Source of the DNA: Planctomycetales bacterium
GTDB lineage: Bacteria; 4484-113; JAFGCY01
NCBI GenBank assembly: GCA_024645305.1
Contig: JAHEFU010000022.1
Coordinates: 1-18,116 of the forward strand
Direction: 5' to 3'
DNA: 18,116 nt
Positions 5,528 through 13,738 of the stretch are shown piece by piece. The translations under genes and the position numbers were made by a program. Every line of letters starts with the position of its first letter. Within the stretch, counting starts at the first letter, position 1. A model generated the notes under the pieces. That model saw only the letters and a list, made by a program, of their open reading frames with translations, was not told the DNA's origin and did not search any database.

Positions 5528-7645
5528 ATGCGAATCGGGAATTTCAGCCGCCTAATGGCGGTTTTGGTGTTTGCCACTCTGATTTTCGGACTGGCTGCCT
5601 GCGGTGGCGGTGGAGACGAAAGTACCACCGTGCCCGGTCAGATCAATGTGGGTAACAATAACCCGCCTGCGCAGGATTTCACGGGTCCCAATGTCTATGA
5701 CGGCAAGCAGGATCCGGGTACTGGTACCGTCTGGGATCCGTCCCAGCCGATCCAGCAAAGCCTTGGAACCAACATCTTTGCTGTTCCCACCAACAGCACA
5801 AACAATGCACAACTGCTGGCTAAGAGCTTCTCCCCGGGACAGCGTGTGGCTTTCGTTGCCGTAAACACGAATTCCGCATACCTTGATGCGCATTACAACC
5901 CAGGAACCCAGTCAAGTCCTAACATGCCGGAATCTGCGTATTCCGTCAGTGCGGACCTGGTGACCAAGGGTACTTCCAGTGTGAATTACTCGCTGGCTGA
6001 CCTGCGTGCCGCCACCGAGCAGTCCCTCGGAAACATCAATGCCTATTCCGGCATGGACTACAGCCATATCCAGCTTAGCCCGACCGCCCTTTATGAGCGT
6101 GAGGCCTATTCGTCTGGGAATGTTCCATTTGCCGCTGATGAGACAATCAAGAGCACGTCATCGCTGCAGAAGGGCGAAATCCGCTATTTCCTTGCGGCTG
6201 AGCCCACGATTCCCCCGCCGACGATCAACCCCGGACCGGAAGATCCTGAGAAGGATGTGCAGGACCTGCAGTGGCCGCCGGAGTATCTCTACTCCCAGGG
6301 TGGCCGACTGGTGTCGATCGGTGCTCACTGCTACATCTGGCTTACGACCGAGATCAACAACGGCCGTCCGGACAACGTGCAGTACACAGAATCCAGGCTC
6401 AATCGCATGGCCCGGGAATTCGACAATGTGATCTTCCCGACACTGACCGAGGCCTTTGGACCCGTCGATAACTACAACGAGCTGAACGTGTGGATGGACA
6501 TCAACAAGGACCTGGTTCTGACTGGCGATGATTTCGACACCAACGGTGAGCTGCTTATCGAACTGCCCGGCGAGCCTGACACGAACCTGCGGTTTGATGG
6601 ACGGATCAACATCTTCATCCACAACTCCTTTAATCCCGGTGGTTTCTACACATGGGGTATCAGCCAGGAGACCGCGGATGCACTGCGTGAGCAGGGTCGT
6701 GATGACCTGATTGAGCAACTGGCCAATGTCGGTTCAACTCTGTACATTACATCTGACAACTTCCCGAACAACGATGATTCCTGGGATGCGGCCTTCTCAG
6801 TGATGGCCCATGAGTTCCAGCACAAGCTGTATGCCGACAATGGCATGCCGACCCGCCCGCGTGACCCCAACGCCAACTTCAGCTGGCTCAACGAGGGCAT
6901 GTCGCAGCTGTCGATCCACCTGTGCGGCTACACCGTCAACAGTGGCAAGATCGTTCCCTGGGCCATCACCAACCAGGTGGTGCCCTACCTCAGCGACATC
7001 CAGCACGTTCCCGTACCGACCGATGGCAATCCCGACGTGGACACGATTTCCCAGTACGGTGCGACATTCATGTTCTTCCTGTATCTGTTCGAGCATTACG
7101 AGCCAGGTATCGGCAAGCGCATCTATGCCGCAGGCAAGGCGGGCGAGGAGGATCCGATTGCCCTGGTTGAGGTTGGTGCCCTCCAGACTGTCGTCACCGA
7201 CCTCGGTGGGGATGACACGCTGGGAACCGCGGATGACGTTACACAGCAGGTCAATGACACGTTTGAGCAGGTGTTCACGAAGTACAGCATTGCTAACTTC
7301 ATTGACGGAATCTACACCCCCCAGACTGCTGATCTGTTTGACCCGCGCTTCCACTACAACACCATCGACCTCAAGGGTACGATCAACCTGGCCGGCGGTA
7401 CAGTCGTCCTGCCGGGCGTGAATACCGGATTCTTCCCGAGCAACGGTACCTATCCGGCCTCTTCGATCCATCGTGAGGTCCGTCCGTGGTGCTCCGATTA
7501 CATCGTGTTCGGTGGTGGTGATGGCCGTGACCTGCAGATGAATTTCTTCACCGACGAGAACATGAAGTTCTTCATGCTGCCCGTGACTTTCGATCCGCAG
7601 CAGAATGCGGTGACAATCACTCCGAACGTGACTATCAACAACTAG
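5528..7645 (+). CDS. Zinc metallopeptidase lipoprotein (M30-like gluzincin)
   Basis: 705 residues from the ATG at 5528, preceded by AGAGG seven bases upstream; the nine codons before it do not fit a signal peptide. The signal peptide ends in the lipobox LAAC (22-25), followed by a Gly tract and a low-complexity spacer. The catalytic site is H428-E-F-Q-H432, with a likely third zinc ligand at E456 in SWLNEGMSQLS, 24 residues later. The HExxH...NEG layout is that of gluzincin peptidases, and HEFQH plus WLNEG is closest to the M30 (hyicolysin) pattern I know. Around it are DDSWDAAFSVMAHEF and a conserved-looking FDGRINIFIHNSF block. The long N-terminal 250 residues and the C-terminal 100 residues (beta-rich) are unassigned. 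It probably degrades proteins at the cell surface or in the periplasm. A strong terminator follows. Confidence 0.8.
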   Translation: MRIGNFSRLMAVLVFATLIFGLAACGGGGDESTTVPGQINVGNNNPPAQDFTGPNVYDGKQDPGTGTVWDPSQPIQQSLGTNIFAVPTNSTNNAQLLAKSFSPGQRVAFVAVNTNSAYLDAHYNPGTQSSPNMPESAYSVSADLVTKGTSSVNYSLADLRAATEQSLGNINAYSGMDYSHIQLSPTALYEREAYSSGNVPFAADETIKSTSSLQKGEIRYFLAAEPTIPPPTINPGPEDPEKDVQDLQWPPEYLYSQGGRLVSIGAHCYIWLTTEINNGRPDNVQYTESRLNRMAREFDNVIFPTLTEAFGPVDNYNELNVWMDINKDLVLTGDDFDTNGELLIELPGEPDTNLRFDGRINIFIHNSFNPGGFYTWGISQETADALREQGRDDLIEQLANVGSTLYITSDNFPNNDDSWDAAFSVMAHEFQHKLYADNGMPTRPRDPNANFSWLNEGMSQLSIHLCGYTVNSGKIVPWAITNQVVPYLSDIQHVPVPTDGNPDVDTISQYGATFMFFLYLFEHYEPGIGKRIYAAGKAGEEDPIALVEVGALQTVVTDLGGDDTLGTADDVTQQVNDTFEQVFTKYSIANFIDGIYTPQTADLFDPRFHYNTIDLKGTINLAGGTVVLPGVNTGFFPSNGTYPASSIHREVRPWCSDYIVFGGGDGRDLQMNFFTDENMKFFMLPVTFDPQQNAVTITPNVTINN

Positions 7646-7665
7646 GATTCAACCTTGATCAATCC

Positions 7666-7698
7666 GGCGCTGTCCCACGGGGCAGCGCCATTTTTTTT
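7666..7698 (+). terminator. Strong rho-independent terminator
   Basis: GGCGCTG (7666-7672) pairs with CAGCGCC (7683-7689), with further pairing possible inside the loop, and is followed by A and eight T residues (7691-7698). It lies 20 bases after the stop of the metallopeptidase gene. Confidence 0.93.
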
Positions 7699-7776
7699 GA
7701 GCAAATGAGACAAGCCCCCCGTCTTAAGTGTCAGAAAGGTAGTATATGGGTGGGTTTATCTCCAAGGAGTAAGTCA

Positions 7777-9585
7777 ATGATGAAGCAGCTAATCACCATT
7801 GCGGTGCTGTTCGGCCTCCTGCTTAGCACGGCGGCATCGGCGGCATTTCGCAATCAGGTTCTTGCTGTGGACCTAAAGGAATACGATGGCCGGGAGGTCC
7901 TGCTTGTACGCACCTCTCACGACCTGAGCGTCCAGAACGGATACAACCGCAATGTGGATGCGGGCTCGATCTCCATCCTGCTTCCAGCGGTCAGAACAGG
8001 TGACTTTGCCAGCTATACCGGCAGCCACAGCCTGATTACAGGCTTCGTCCTGGTGGAGGGTACTGATGGTACGGAACTGCAGGTCGGACTCGCCCGCCAG
8101 GAGCTGACCAGCCAGCAGTACCTGCGCATCAGCCAGCCCAGCCGCAGCAGTCTCCTTGTGGAAGTCTTCAACAGTGATGAAGACCGCAATACGCTCTCTC
8201 CTGTCATCAATGCGCTGGATAGCCTTGAGCCAGGTGAGCTGGCCGAATACCAGAAAGCGCAGCGCAGCGCAGCGCCCGCAGTTCCGCAACTGCCCCAGGT
8301 GGATGTGGACGCCCTGAATATCTCGACATTTGACCTGTCGGACCTGAACCCCCAGCAGGTGCTTAGCCTTGCTGCGGAAAGTGGCCTGATAAACCTCAAG
8401 GGACAGGTTGTGGTGGAAACCGAGGCTCTGGGCAACCTGAGCATCAGTCCTGCAGGCCAGAGCCTGGCTAACTGGATGCCGGCCCAGCCGCCTGGCGAGA
8501 TCTACCTCTCCGGCAAGTCGGCGGACATTAATGACTTCCTCGATGGCCTCAATGACGGCAGGATCTACAGCCAGGCACCACTGCAGGACTACTGGGCGGA
8601 GCATAAGAGTGGCCGCCGGACCAGCAGTTACCAGGATGGCAGTTCGGTCGACAGTCGCCGCAGGCTGAAGGATGATCCGCACTCCGGTCTGTATTACGAT
8701 GGCTTTTCGCCGCAGAATACCCAGCTCAGCGATATCCGGGTGACCTTGCAGGCGCCGGGTGGCATGAACCTCTACGATGTGATCAACTACCTTTCCGACA
8801 TCAGCGGGATCAGCATCATGATTGACCCTTATGCGTTTGACGAGCCAACGGGGGGAGTCCGTGACCCGAAGGTCCCGGATCCACCTGCCGGTGCAGATGG
8901 CACCCCGGGTTTCCGGGGCGCTGACCAGTTCATGCCCCAGGGCACGAGTCGCGGGGGGACTTTTGTCGGCAACCTGATCAATGTGCCTTTTGATACGGCC
9001 CTGAAGATGATCCTCGGCACCCATAACCTTGAATTCGTGGTTTACAGCGGCTCGGGACGTCCGGGCCAGTCAGGCCGCAGTATGTCTTCCCGGGGAGACC
9101 GGCCACAGGCATACGGGGACAAGCCTGTAATCCTGGTTACCAGTCCAGAGCGGCTTAACCAGGAGCTGCAGGGCACAAACGAAATCGGCCTGTATCAGTT
9201 CCACTATGCTGACCCGGACCAGGTGACGGATATGCTCGACAGCCTCGGTATGCTGCCAGGGACTGATTCCGGCTGGTACATCTATCGCGGTGGCGGCAAT
9301 AGCGGATCCGGAGGTGGCTTCGGCGGCGGTGGCGGCGGCGGCAATGGAGGCGGTGGTGGCCGCGGACGCGTCGGCTCAGGCTTTGCCAACCGGATGAACA
9401 GCGACTCCGAACTCGGTGGGACTGCCATGTCACGCCGCAGCAGGGGAATGCTTGTGTATCGAGGCAGCAGCCGCCAGCCCGTGCTGCAGGAAGTCAGTGA
9501 AGCGCTGGAACAGGGGCGTAGTGTGATCCGGCTGATTCTCAGCCCGGAACAGGATGGCCAGCTGGTTACCCTGTTCGCGAACTGA
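7777..9585 (+). CDS. Secretin-like periplasmic protein without a pore domain
   Basis: 602 residues from the ATG at 7777, which has AAGGAG seven bases upstream and starts a good signal peptide (MMKQLITIAVLFGLLLSTAA, cleavage near ASA-AF). Residues 25-131 resemble an AMIN-type beta domain, as at the N terminus of the pilus secretin PilQ. Residues about 318-422 match the secretin N0/STN fold: MNLYDVINYLSDISGISIM, then NVPFDTALKMIL and LEFVVYSG, with an insertion at 354-396. Residues about 469-588 read as an N1 domain (QFHYADPDQVTDMLDSLGM ... RQPVLQEVSEALEQG), interrupted by a Gly-rich loop at 505-530. The C-terminal beta-barrel secretin domain is absent; the protein stops soon after N1. It may be a periplasmic partner of a type IV pilus or secretion machine. 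No other machine genes are in view. Confidence 0.75.
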   Translation: MMKQLITIAVLFGLLLSTAASAAFRNQVLAVDLKEYDGREVLLVRTSHDLSVQNGYNRNVDAGSISILLPAVRTGDFASYTGSHSLITGFVLVEGTDGTELQVGLARQELTSQQYLRISQPSRSSLLVEVFNSDEDRNTLSPVINALDSLEPGELAEYQKAQRSAAPAVPQLPQVDVDALNISTFDLSDLNPQQVLSLAAESGLINLKGQVVVETEALGNLSISPAGQSLANWMPAQPPGEIYLSGKSADINDFLDGLNDGRIYSQAPLQDYWAEHKSGRRTSSYQDGSSVDSRRRLKDDPHSGLYYDGFSPQNTQLSDIRVTLQAPGGMNLYDVINYLSDISGISIMIDPYAFDEPTGGVRDPKVPDPPAGADGTPGFRGADQFMPQGTSRGGTFVGNLINVPFDTALKMILGTHNLEFVVYSGSGRPGQSGRSMSSRGDRPQAYGDKPVILVTSPERLNQELQGTNEIGLYQFHYADPDQVTDMLDSLGMLPGTDSGWYIYRGGGNSGSGGGFGGGGGGGNGGGGGRGRVGSGFANRMNSDSELGGTAMSRRSRGMLVYRGSSRQPVLQEVSEALEQGRSVIRLILSPEQDGQLVTLFAN

Positions 9586-9669
9586 AGCTGCTGACACTGA
9601 AACCCGGCAGGCACATCGGTCACGGATCCGCGTAACCAAGTGGGATTTCAACCGTCCAATGCAGTGACG

Positions 9670-9704
9670 GACTGATGGGAATTGCCTGCCGCAGGTTCCC
9701 AGTC
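9670..9704 (+). repeat. Imperfect 13-bp hairpin
   Basis: Three paired blocks, GACT/AGTC (9670-9673 with 9701-9704), GGGAA/TTCCC (9677-9681 with 9696-9700) and CCTG/CAGG (9685-9688 with 9692-9695), are separated by two 3-base bulges on the 5' side only (GAT and TTG). No U-tract follows. It could be an mRNA 3'-end structure or part of a small RNA. Confidence 0.4.
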
Positions 9705-9912
9705 AGGATTCTACAGGACATGGCTGCCTGCAACTTTTTGCCAAGATCGGAACTCTGACAACAAGGATATGCCATATGGAAGCCCAATGTCAGGTAGTCA
9801 ATCCGACGGCAGTACATTTCGCGAGTTAACCTAAATTTAAATTGGAATCAACAATGAGGATGGTTCTAACCAAGCTGGACCAGCGTCCCGGGGTTTCACC
9901 TACTCTGGAATG

Positions 9913-9921
9913 TGGTATAAA
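9913..9921 (+). promoter_or_regulatory. Extended -10 promoter of the repeat-protein gene
   Basis: TGG-TATAAA forms an extended -10 (9913-9921). A weak -35, GTTTCA, lies 17 bases upstream at 9893-9898. The expected leader is about 38 bases and contains the GGGAG ribosome site. Confidence 0.45.
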
Positions 9922-9965
9922 TCATGGTCAGTAAACACCGGCCACAACCTGGCGGGAGTACTTAA

Positions 9966-10499
9966 ATGGTGATGATTAACAAGACGACCCTATCTATGAT
10001 TTCGCTCGTGGGGGTTTTACGGCACCGGGATGAAGCGGCAAGGTTGGCCGCAGTGGAACAGGTGCGTAGCCAGCGCAAGCTTGGCTTGGTCGCACGCCAT
10101 GATCCCAGTTTCGCGGTTCGCGAAGCCGCAGTGCAGCTGCTGGAAAACCAGCAGATTCTCAGTTACCTGGCCCTCAACGATGAGGATTACCATGTCCGCC
10201 TCGCGGCGGTCAATCGCCTGTCGGAGAATTCAATGGTCGCCTACATCGCCCAGCGCGATCCCGACTACCACGTCCGTCTGGCTGCCGTACGCCGACTTGA
10301 CGACCAGCAGATCCTGGCGGAAATTGCCCTGTATGATTCAGAATGGATCGTTAACAATGAAGCGATCGCCAATCTGACTGATCGCATGGCCCTGCAGCAG
10401 ATCCGCCGCAAGCACATCTCGATGCAGGCTCACAAGGCGGCTTCTGAGCGCCTCAGGGAACTAAATGAGCTGGAAACCGGGGATCTGACCGAGGAATAG
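9966..10499 (+). CDS. HEAT-like repeat protein
   Basis: 177 residues, soluble, no signal peptide. Residues 20-149 are five tandem helical repeats with an exact 26-residue period; the complete ones begin at D46, D72, D98 and D124. Each reads roughly D-x-x-x-x-V-R-x-A-A-V-x-x-L-x-x-x-x-x-[IL]-x-x-[IL]-A-x-x, for example DPDYHVRLAAVRRL. A more degenerate unit precedes and another may follow. This is the pattern of HEAT/LRV-type alpha-solenoids, which bind other proteins; no catalytic motif is present, so it is most likely an adaptor or scaffold. The C terminus is acidic. GGGAG lies seven bases before the ATG at 9966 (an ATG at 9972 is also possible). It stands alone, with long non-coding stretches on both sides. 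Confidence 0.82.
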   Translation: MVMINKTTLSMISLVGVLRHRDEAARLAAVEQVRSQRKLGLVARHDPSFAVREAAVQLLENQQILSYLALNDEDYHVRLAAVNRLSENSMVAYIAQRDPDYHVRLAAVRRLDDQQILAEIALYDSEWIVNNEAIANLTDRMALQQIRRKHISMQAHKAASERLRELNELETGDLTEE

Positions 10500-10689
10500 T
10501 CCTCTCACCGGACTGGGTTCATTAGGTTGATCACCATGCCCAGGATTCAGGCAGTCAATGTGATTGGGGCTTACCGCTACTGAGATGGACCTTGCCGCGA
10601 TTCCCCGTTTGTCCCCTGATACTGCATTTCAAGAGTCCGACTAAGTTCGGCCTTTTGCAGTAGCCCTGCCGGGGCCAGACAGTCGGGAT

Positions 10690-10716
10690 CGACTGACCAA
10701 TGCTCTGGTCAGGTCG
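10690..10716 (-). repeat. Hairpin downstream of the ABC permease
   Basis: CGAC-TGACCA (10690-10699) pairs with TGGTCA-(G)-GTCG (10706-10716): ten pairs with one bulged G and a 6-base loop. It lies 51 bases after the permease stop on the minus strand. There is no U-tract on either strand, so termination is uncertain. The remaining bases of 10500-10766 show only a weak CCGA/TCGG hairpin followed by TTTT near 10639-10655, possibly a weak plus-strand terminator. Confidence 0.35.
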
Positions 10717-10766
10717 CTGGATCCAAATTCATTCAGTGGTGATTCCGAGTAACGGGCCAGCTGGCA

Positions 10767-12017
10767 TCAGTAAGCCAGCCGGGACCTGAAAAGCTGGGCT
10801 GCAATCACAAACAGCACCAGGGCAAGACCCGCCATGACAAGGGCAGGCGTGAGGATTCCACCGAGGTCTTTCTCGTACCAGAAAATTCCCGTGAATCCCT
10901 GCATCGCCCAGCCGTTGAAGGTGAAATATCCTAGGCGCTGCATGGCATCAGGCATGAATTGCCTCGGAAGCATGCTGCCTCCGATGGCGCTCATCACCAG
11001 GATCAGCAGGGTTGAGAATGAGCTGACCTGCTCCACGGTGCGGCAGACCGCAGCCAGTAGTATCCCGAAGGAGGTGGCTGCCATCGCCACCAGGGCTCCG
11101 AACACGATCAATGTGGGCAGATGACTGATAAGGTCCACCCTGAACACCAGGTGGCCTGCCAGCAGCATCACCCAGGTCTGGAGGTAGGCGATCAGGAAGA
11201 ACGCTATGTACTTGCCCAGCAGGTAATGCACGGGACTGGTGGACGAAATCTGGATCCGCCTGATGGTACCGTTCTGGCGCTCCCGCAGCAGGGAGCCTCC
11301 GCTGGCAGCCACCGTAAACAGCATGAACATGGTCAGGACGCCCGCCACCTGGTGGCTGAATACCGGATTCTCCTTTTCCTCTCCCAGGACATCCACAATA
11401 CTGATGTCGATGATGCTGCCTGACATCCCATTGCCTGCGGCGCTGTCAGTACTGCCGGAAGTTCCGCCCCAGACGGCATTCTTGTCCATCCAGCCCTGCA
11501 TCATTGTGATCTGGGCGCTGTCCATCCCGAGGTCCTCACCCATGAATGACATGCCCTGGCTGGCAACATCTGAACCCGCAGTCATGAAGCTGACCTGCAT
11601 CAGCATCCCCTGCAGGATCGCCTCGTCAATCTGACGGCTGCTGTCTGCCAGTACCTCTAATGTTGCCGTACTGCCGCTGAAGTCAAACTCTGACAGCAGC
11701 TTGCTGAACCCTGCTGGAATCACCACCGCCAGCCCGATCTGACCGTCCCTGATCTCCTGCAGGGCCAGTTCGCGGGTGTAGGGCAGTTCCTGGCCAGTCA
11801 ATTCATCCTCGTAAGTGTCGTAGACCTTCAGCCCGCCCAGAGACTTGAGAGCCACCAGCATGTCTGTGGCGGAAGACCCGTGGTCTTCATCGACAAACAG
11901 GGTCCTGACGGCGTTGCCATCGCCACCGGCGGAGCCCATGCTTCCGAAAACGAAGCCGAAGACGATCATGATCACGACCGGAACCAGCAGGCTGACAACC
12001 AGTGCAACCGGCTGTCG
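10767..12017 (-). pseudogene. ABC-2 type transporter permease, N terminus lost by deletion
   Basis: About 416 residues of a typical ABC-2 export permease remain, in one open frame. The first membrane span is intact (ALVVSLLVPVVIMIVFGFVF), followed by a large extracytoplasmic domain of about 200 residues, then HQVAGVLTMFMLFTVAA and the cytoplasmic coupling loop RERQNGTIRRIQISSTSP, then four more spans. The cytoplasmic N terminus that should precede the first span (about 20-25 residues) is missing. The frame continues upstream to a GTG at 12068, but those 17 residues (ESASRWPAARYTGCWG) are out-of-frame reading of an ABC ATPase gene. No native start or ribosome site remains. It is therefore a broken copy, unless translation from that GTG gives a working chimera. 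The partner ATPase is lost as well. Confidence 0.75.
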
Positions 12018-12123
12018 GCCCCAGCAGCCCGTATATCTCGCCGCGGGCCACCTGGAAGCTGATTCCACGCACCGCCAGCTGCGAACCGTAGCTGTATTCC
12101 AGACTGCTGGTGGAAATTGTCAA
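12016..12123 (-). pseudogene. ABC transporter ATPase, N-terminal remnant
   Basis: From a possible TTG start at 12123 the frame reads TISTSSLEYSYGSQLAVRGI and continues SFQVARGEIYGLLGP, the standard opening of an ABC-2 type ATPase up to the base before the Walker A motif. There the expected NGAGKTT is absent and the reading changes to permease sequence in another frame. Only about 36 of roughly 300 codons remain, with no Walker A, Q-loop, signature, Walker B or His switch. The in-frame reading continues to 11887 as meaningless sequence. ATPase followed by permease is the normal operon order, so one deletion of about 0.9 kb across the gene boundary explains both remnants. Confidence 0.75.
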
Positions 12124-12152
12124 GTCCAAATCCCGTGTCCCACTTGCCGCAA

Positions 12153-12183
12153 AGCGGTATGTTCCGTGGGACGGTATGCCGCT
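12153..12183 (-). repeat. Nested hairpin between methyltransferase and ABC remnant
   Basis: AGCGG (12153-12157) pairs with CCGCT (12179-12183), and inside it CCGT (12164-12167) pairs with ACGG (12171-12174). It begins 11 bases after the methyltransferase stop on the minus strand and is followed by TTTG only. It may be a weak terminator or attenuator. Confidence 0.35.
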
Positions 12184-12193
12184 CCAGGGAGTC

Positions 12194-12964
12194 TCACCCC
12201 TCCTGCTCGCGGCTGCCCACAACCATGAAGTAACCGTTGCGCTGGTGCTTTGCTTCCCGGGCCGGCAGGCCGGTGCTCTTCACGAGGTTGACCAGCTCAG
12301 ACGGGGTATATACGTAACGAAGCACTCCGGTGTGGCTCTCACGCTTACGGTCGTAGGGATCACGCAGCAGGACTTCCTCACCCTCCGGGCTGATCCAGAT
12401 GGGGTTGAGCAAATGCGTACCGGTTTCCTTCTCCAGCCAGGTCTCCAACAGGAAGTAACCGTCGTTGAAATGCTGCCAGCGACGGGTCGGCACCAGTCCC
12501 TCGCGCTGGGGATTGTCAACCAGCAGCACACCCTCGCGGTGCAGGGAGCTGGCCATACGCTGCATCAGCCGGTATTCATCATCATTGCTCAGGAGCCCCA
12601 GGGTGTCAAAGCACAGCACACTGCCGTTGTTCCCGGGTAGCTGTGTGTCACCCGTCAGGTCCGCATGCACGAAAGTGGCGTTGAGGTTTCCCTCAATTGC
12701 CTGGTCCCGCGCGAAGCTCACCAGCACCTGGCTGCGATCTATGCCGATCACATTGAAGCCGCGGCGTGCCAACGCCAGTTCAATGCCACCCTCCCCGCAG
12801 GCCAGGGACAGCACGGGCTTGTCCTTGTCCAGGTGAAAGGTCTTCTCCAGCCATTCCGCACGGCTGTCCGCGACCTTGTGGTATGCCTCCCACTGGCCTT
12901 CGAACATGTCAATCCTGAGTGTCCTGGCCCAGAATCCATCCCAGCTTTCCTCACGTCTGTTCAT
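12194..12964 (-). CDS. Class I SAM-dependent methyltransferase
   Basis: 256 residues, cytoplasmic. The AdoMet-binding motif I is VLSLACGEGG (51-60), continuing as a Rossmann strand-helix-strand to FNVIGIDRS (70-78), with the acidic ribose-binding Asp at 76. Further blocks are ATFVHADLTG (about 95-104, motif II), VLCFDTLGLLSNDDEY (motif IV region) and HREGVLLVDNPQRE (motif V-VI). The C-terminal half carries a substrate-side beta region (YDRKRESHTGVLRYVYTPSE). The overall layout is of the small-molecule methyltransferase type, but the substrate cannot be read from the sequence. GAGGGAG lies five bases before the ATG at 12964, which fixes the start. It precedes the ABC remnant by about 70 bases on the same strand. 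Confidence 0.85.
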   Translation of the reverse strand: MNRREESWDGFWARTLRIDMFEGQWEAYHKVADSRAEWLEKTFHLDKDKPVLSLACGEGGIELALARRGFNVIGIDRSQVLVSFARDQAIEGNLNATFVHADLTGDTQLPGNNGSVLCFDTLGLLSNDDEYRLMQRMASSLHREGVLLVDNPQREGLVPTRRWQHFNDGYFLLETWLEKETGTHLLNPIWISPEGEEVLLRDPYDRKRESHTGVLRYVYTPSELVNLVKSTGLPAREAKHQRNGYFMVVGSREQEG

Positions 12965-13024
12965 GTTGGCTCCCTCTCCATACCCGCCATATTGTCGCCT
13001 AGTCCGGGTATTGCTGCAAGCTGT

Positions 13025-13738
13025 TCAGTCCGCCTGCCCGGTTCGTTCTGTGCTGCGCAGGGACTGGTAGGCAGTCACGTAGGCCTGCAGGAAGCCGGCA
13101 ACCAGAGCCACGCACAGGGTTGTCAGGGGACCACCGCCGGAAATCGAGATTGCGCTGAGCAGCAGGCTGCCAATCAGCACGGACAGCGCCCAGCTCGGAT
13201 TCAACCTGAGCAGCAGTTCCACGATGGCTGTTGCCAGGACAGCCGGCAATGGTCCGTAGACTGTCACCATCAGTGCCAGGAAGCAGGCCCGGAAGAAAAG
13301 TTCACGGCCCATGGGTTCCAGCAGGCTGACCTGCAGTGCGGCCCGGTTGAGCTGGGCCAGGTCCGCAGGATTGCGCAGCAGGAATTCTGCGGGCTGTACG
13401 AAGTTGCTCCTGCCGAACAGCCTGCGCCCGATACCGAGCATCCGGATGTGCAGGGCCCACAGGAGCAGGCCGGCTGGCAGGCTGCCGAGCAGCCAGGCCC
13501 AGAGCGGTTGTGGCAGGACCGGGCGCGGCACACTCCCGCTGAGGATCAGCCAGGTGGAAAGCAGGATGAAGAACAGCGAGTTGACAACTCCGTTGCTAAA
13601 AGCCACGCGCAGCAGGCGATCCCGTCTGTCCGGCAGGTCCTGTGCAATTCCGCGCAACCGCAGGTTGAGCAGCAGCTGCAGGACGAAGTAGACCCCGAGG
13701 CTCCAGGCCAGGGGCAGGGTTGTGCTGGTTTCCGGCAC
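13025..13738 (-). CDS. CPBP (CAAX protease)-like membrane protein, degenerate
   Basis: 237 residues from a GTG at 13738, with about six to seven membrane spans. The frame is open to 13858, but the extra 40 residues are hydrophilic, cross the start of the divergent DUF554 gene and have no start signals. The segment EPMGRELFFRACFLALM (141-157) fits the first motif of CPBP intramembrane proteases (EExxxR) with the second Glu and the Arg kept but the first Glu replaced by Arg. The later His-containing motif (FxxxH) is not found; the equivalent place reads AIVELLLRLNPS. It is therefore probably catalytically inactive, or a distant relative. GATAAT ends six bases before the GTG, and no Shine-Dalgarno is present, suggesting a leaderless message. 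Confidence 0.7.
   Translation of the reverse strand: MPETSTTLPLAWSLGVYFVLQLLLNLRLRGIAQDLPDRRDRLLRVAFSNGVVNSLFFILLSTWLILSGSVPRPVLPQPLWAWLLGSLPAGLLLWALHIRMLGIGRRLFGRSNFVQPAEFLLRNPADLAQLNRAALQVSLLEPMGRELFFRACFLALMVTVYGPLPAVLATAIVELLLRLNPSWALSVLIGSLLLSAISISGGGPLTTLCVALVAGFLQAYVTAYQSLRSTERTGQAD

Larger units (their letters stand above)
9586..9965 (+). other. Gene-free stretch of 380 bases
   Basis: I see no convincing gene here. It holds an imperfect hairpin at 9670-9704, an AT-rich palindrome AATTTAAATT at 9834-9843, and a probable extended -10 at 9913-9921 upstream of the repeat-protein gene. A 26-codon frame at 9854-9934 overlaps that promoter and has no ribosome site. No terminator with a U-tract follows the gene ending at 9585. 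Confidence 0.6.

Noticed and set aside
6797..7471. A 224-codon minus-strand frame inside the metallopeptidase gene
   Set aside because: It is antisense to the catalytic HEFQH region, which is certain coding sequence.
8258..8276. A short GCGCA tandem run as a repeat element
   Set aside because: It only encodes the local Ala/Gln/Arg run in the linker of the secretin-like protein and has no larger extent.
9854..9934. A 26-codon frame as a possible leader peptide
   Set aside because: No ribosome site, and it overlaps the most likely promoter of the next gene, so it would be mostly outside the transcript.
10500..10766. A possible tRNA in the gap, suggested by short hairpins
   Set aside because: No cloverleaf or T-loop consensus could be traced on either strand.
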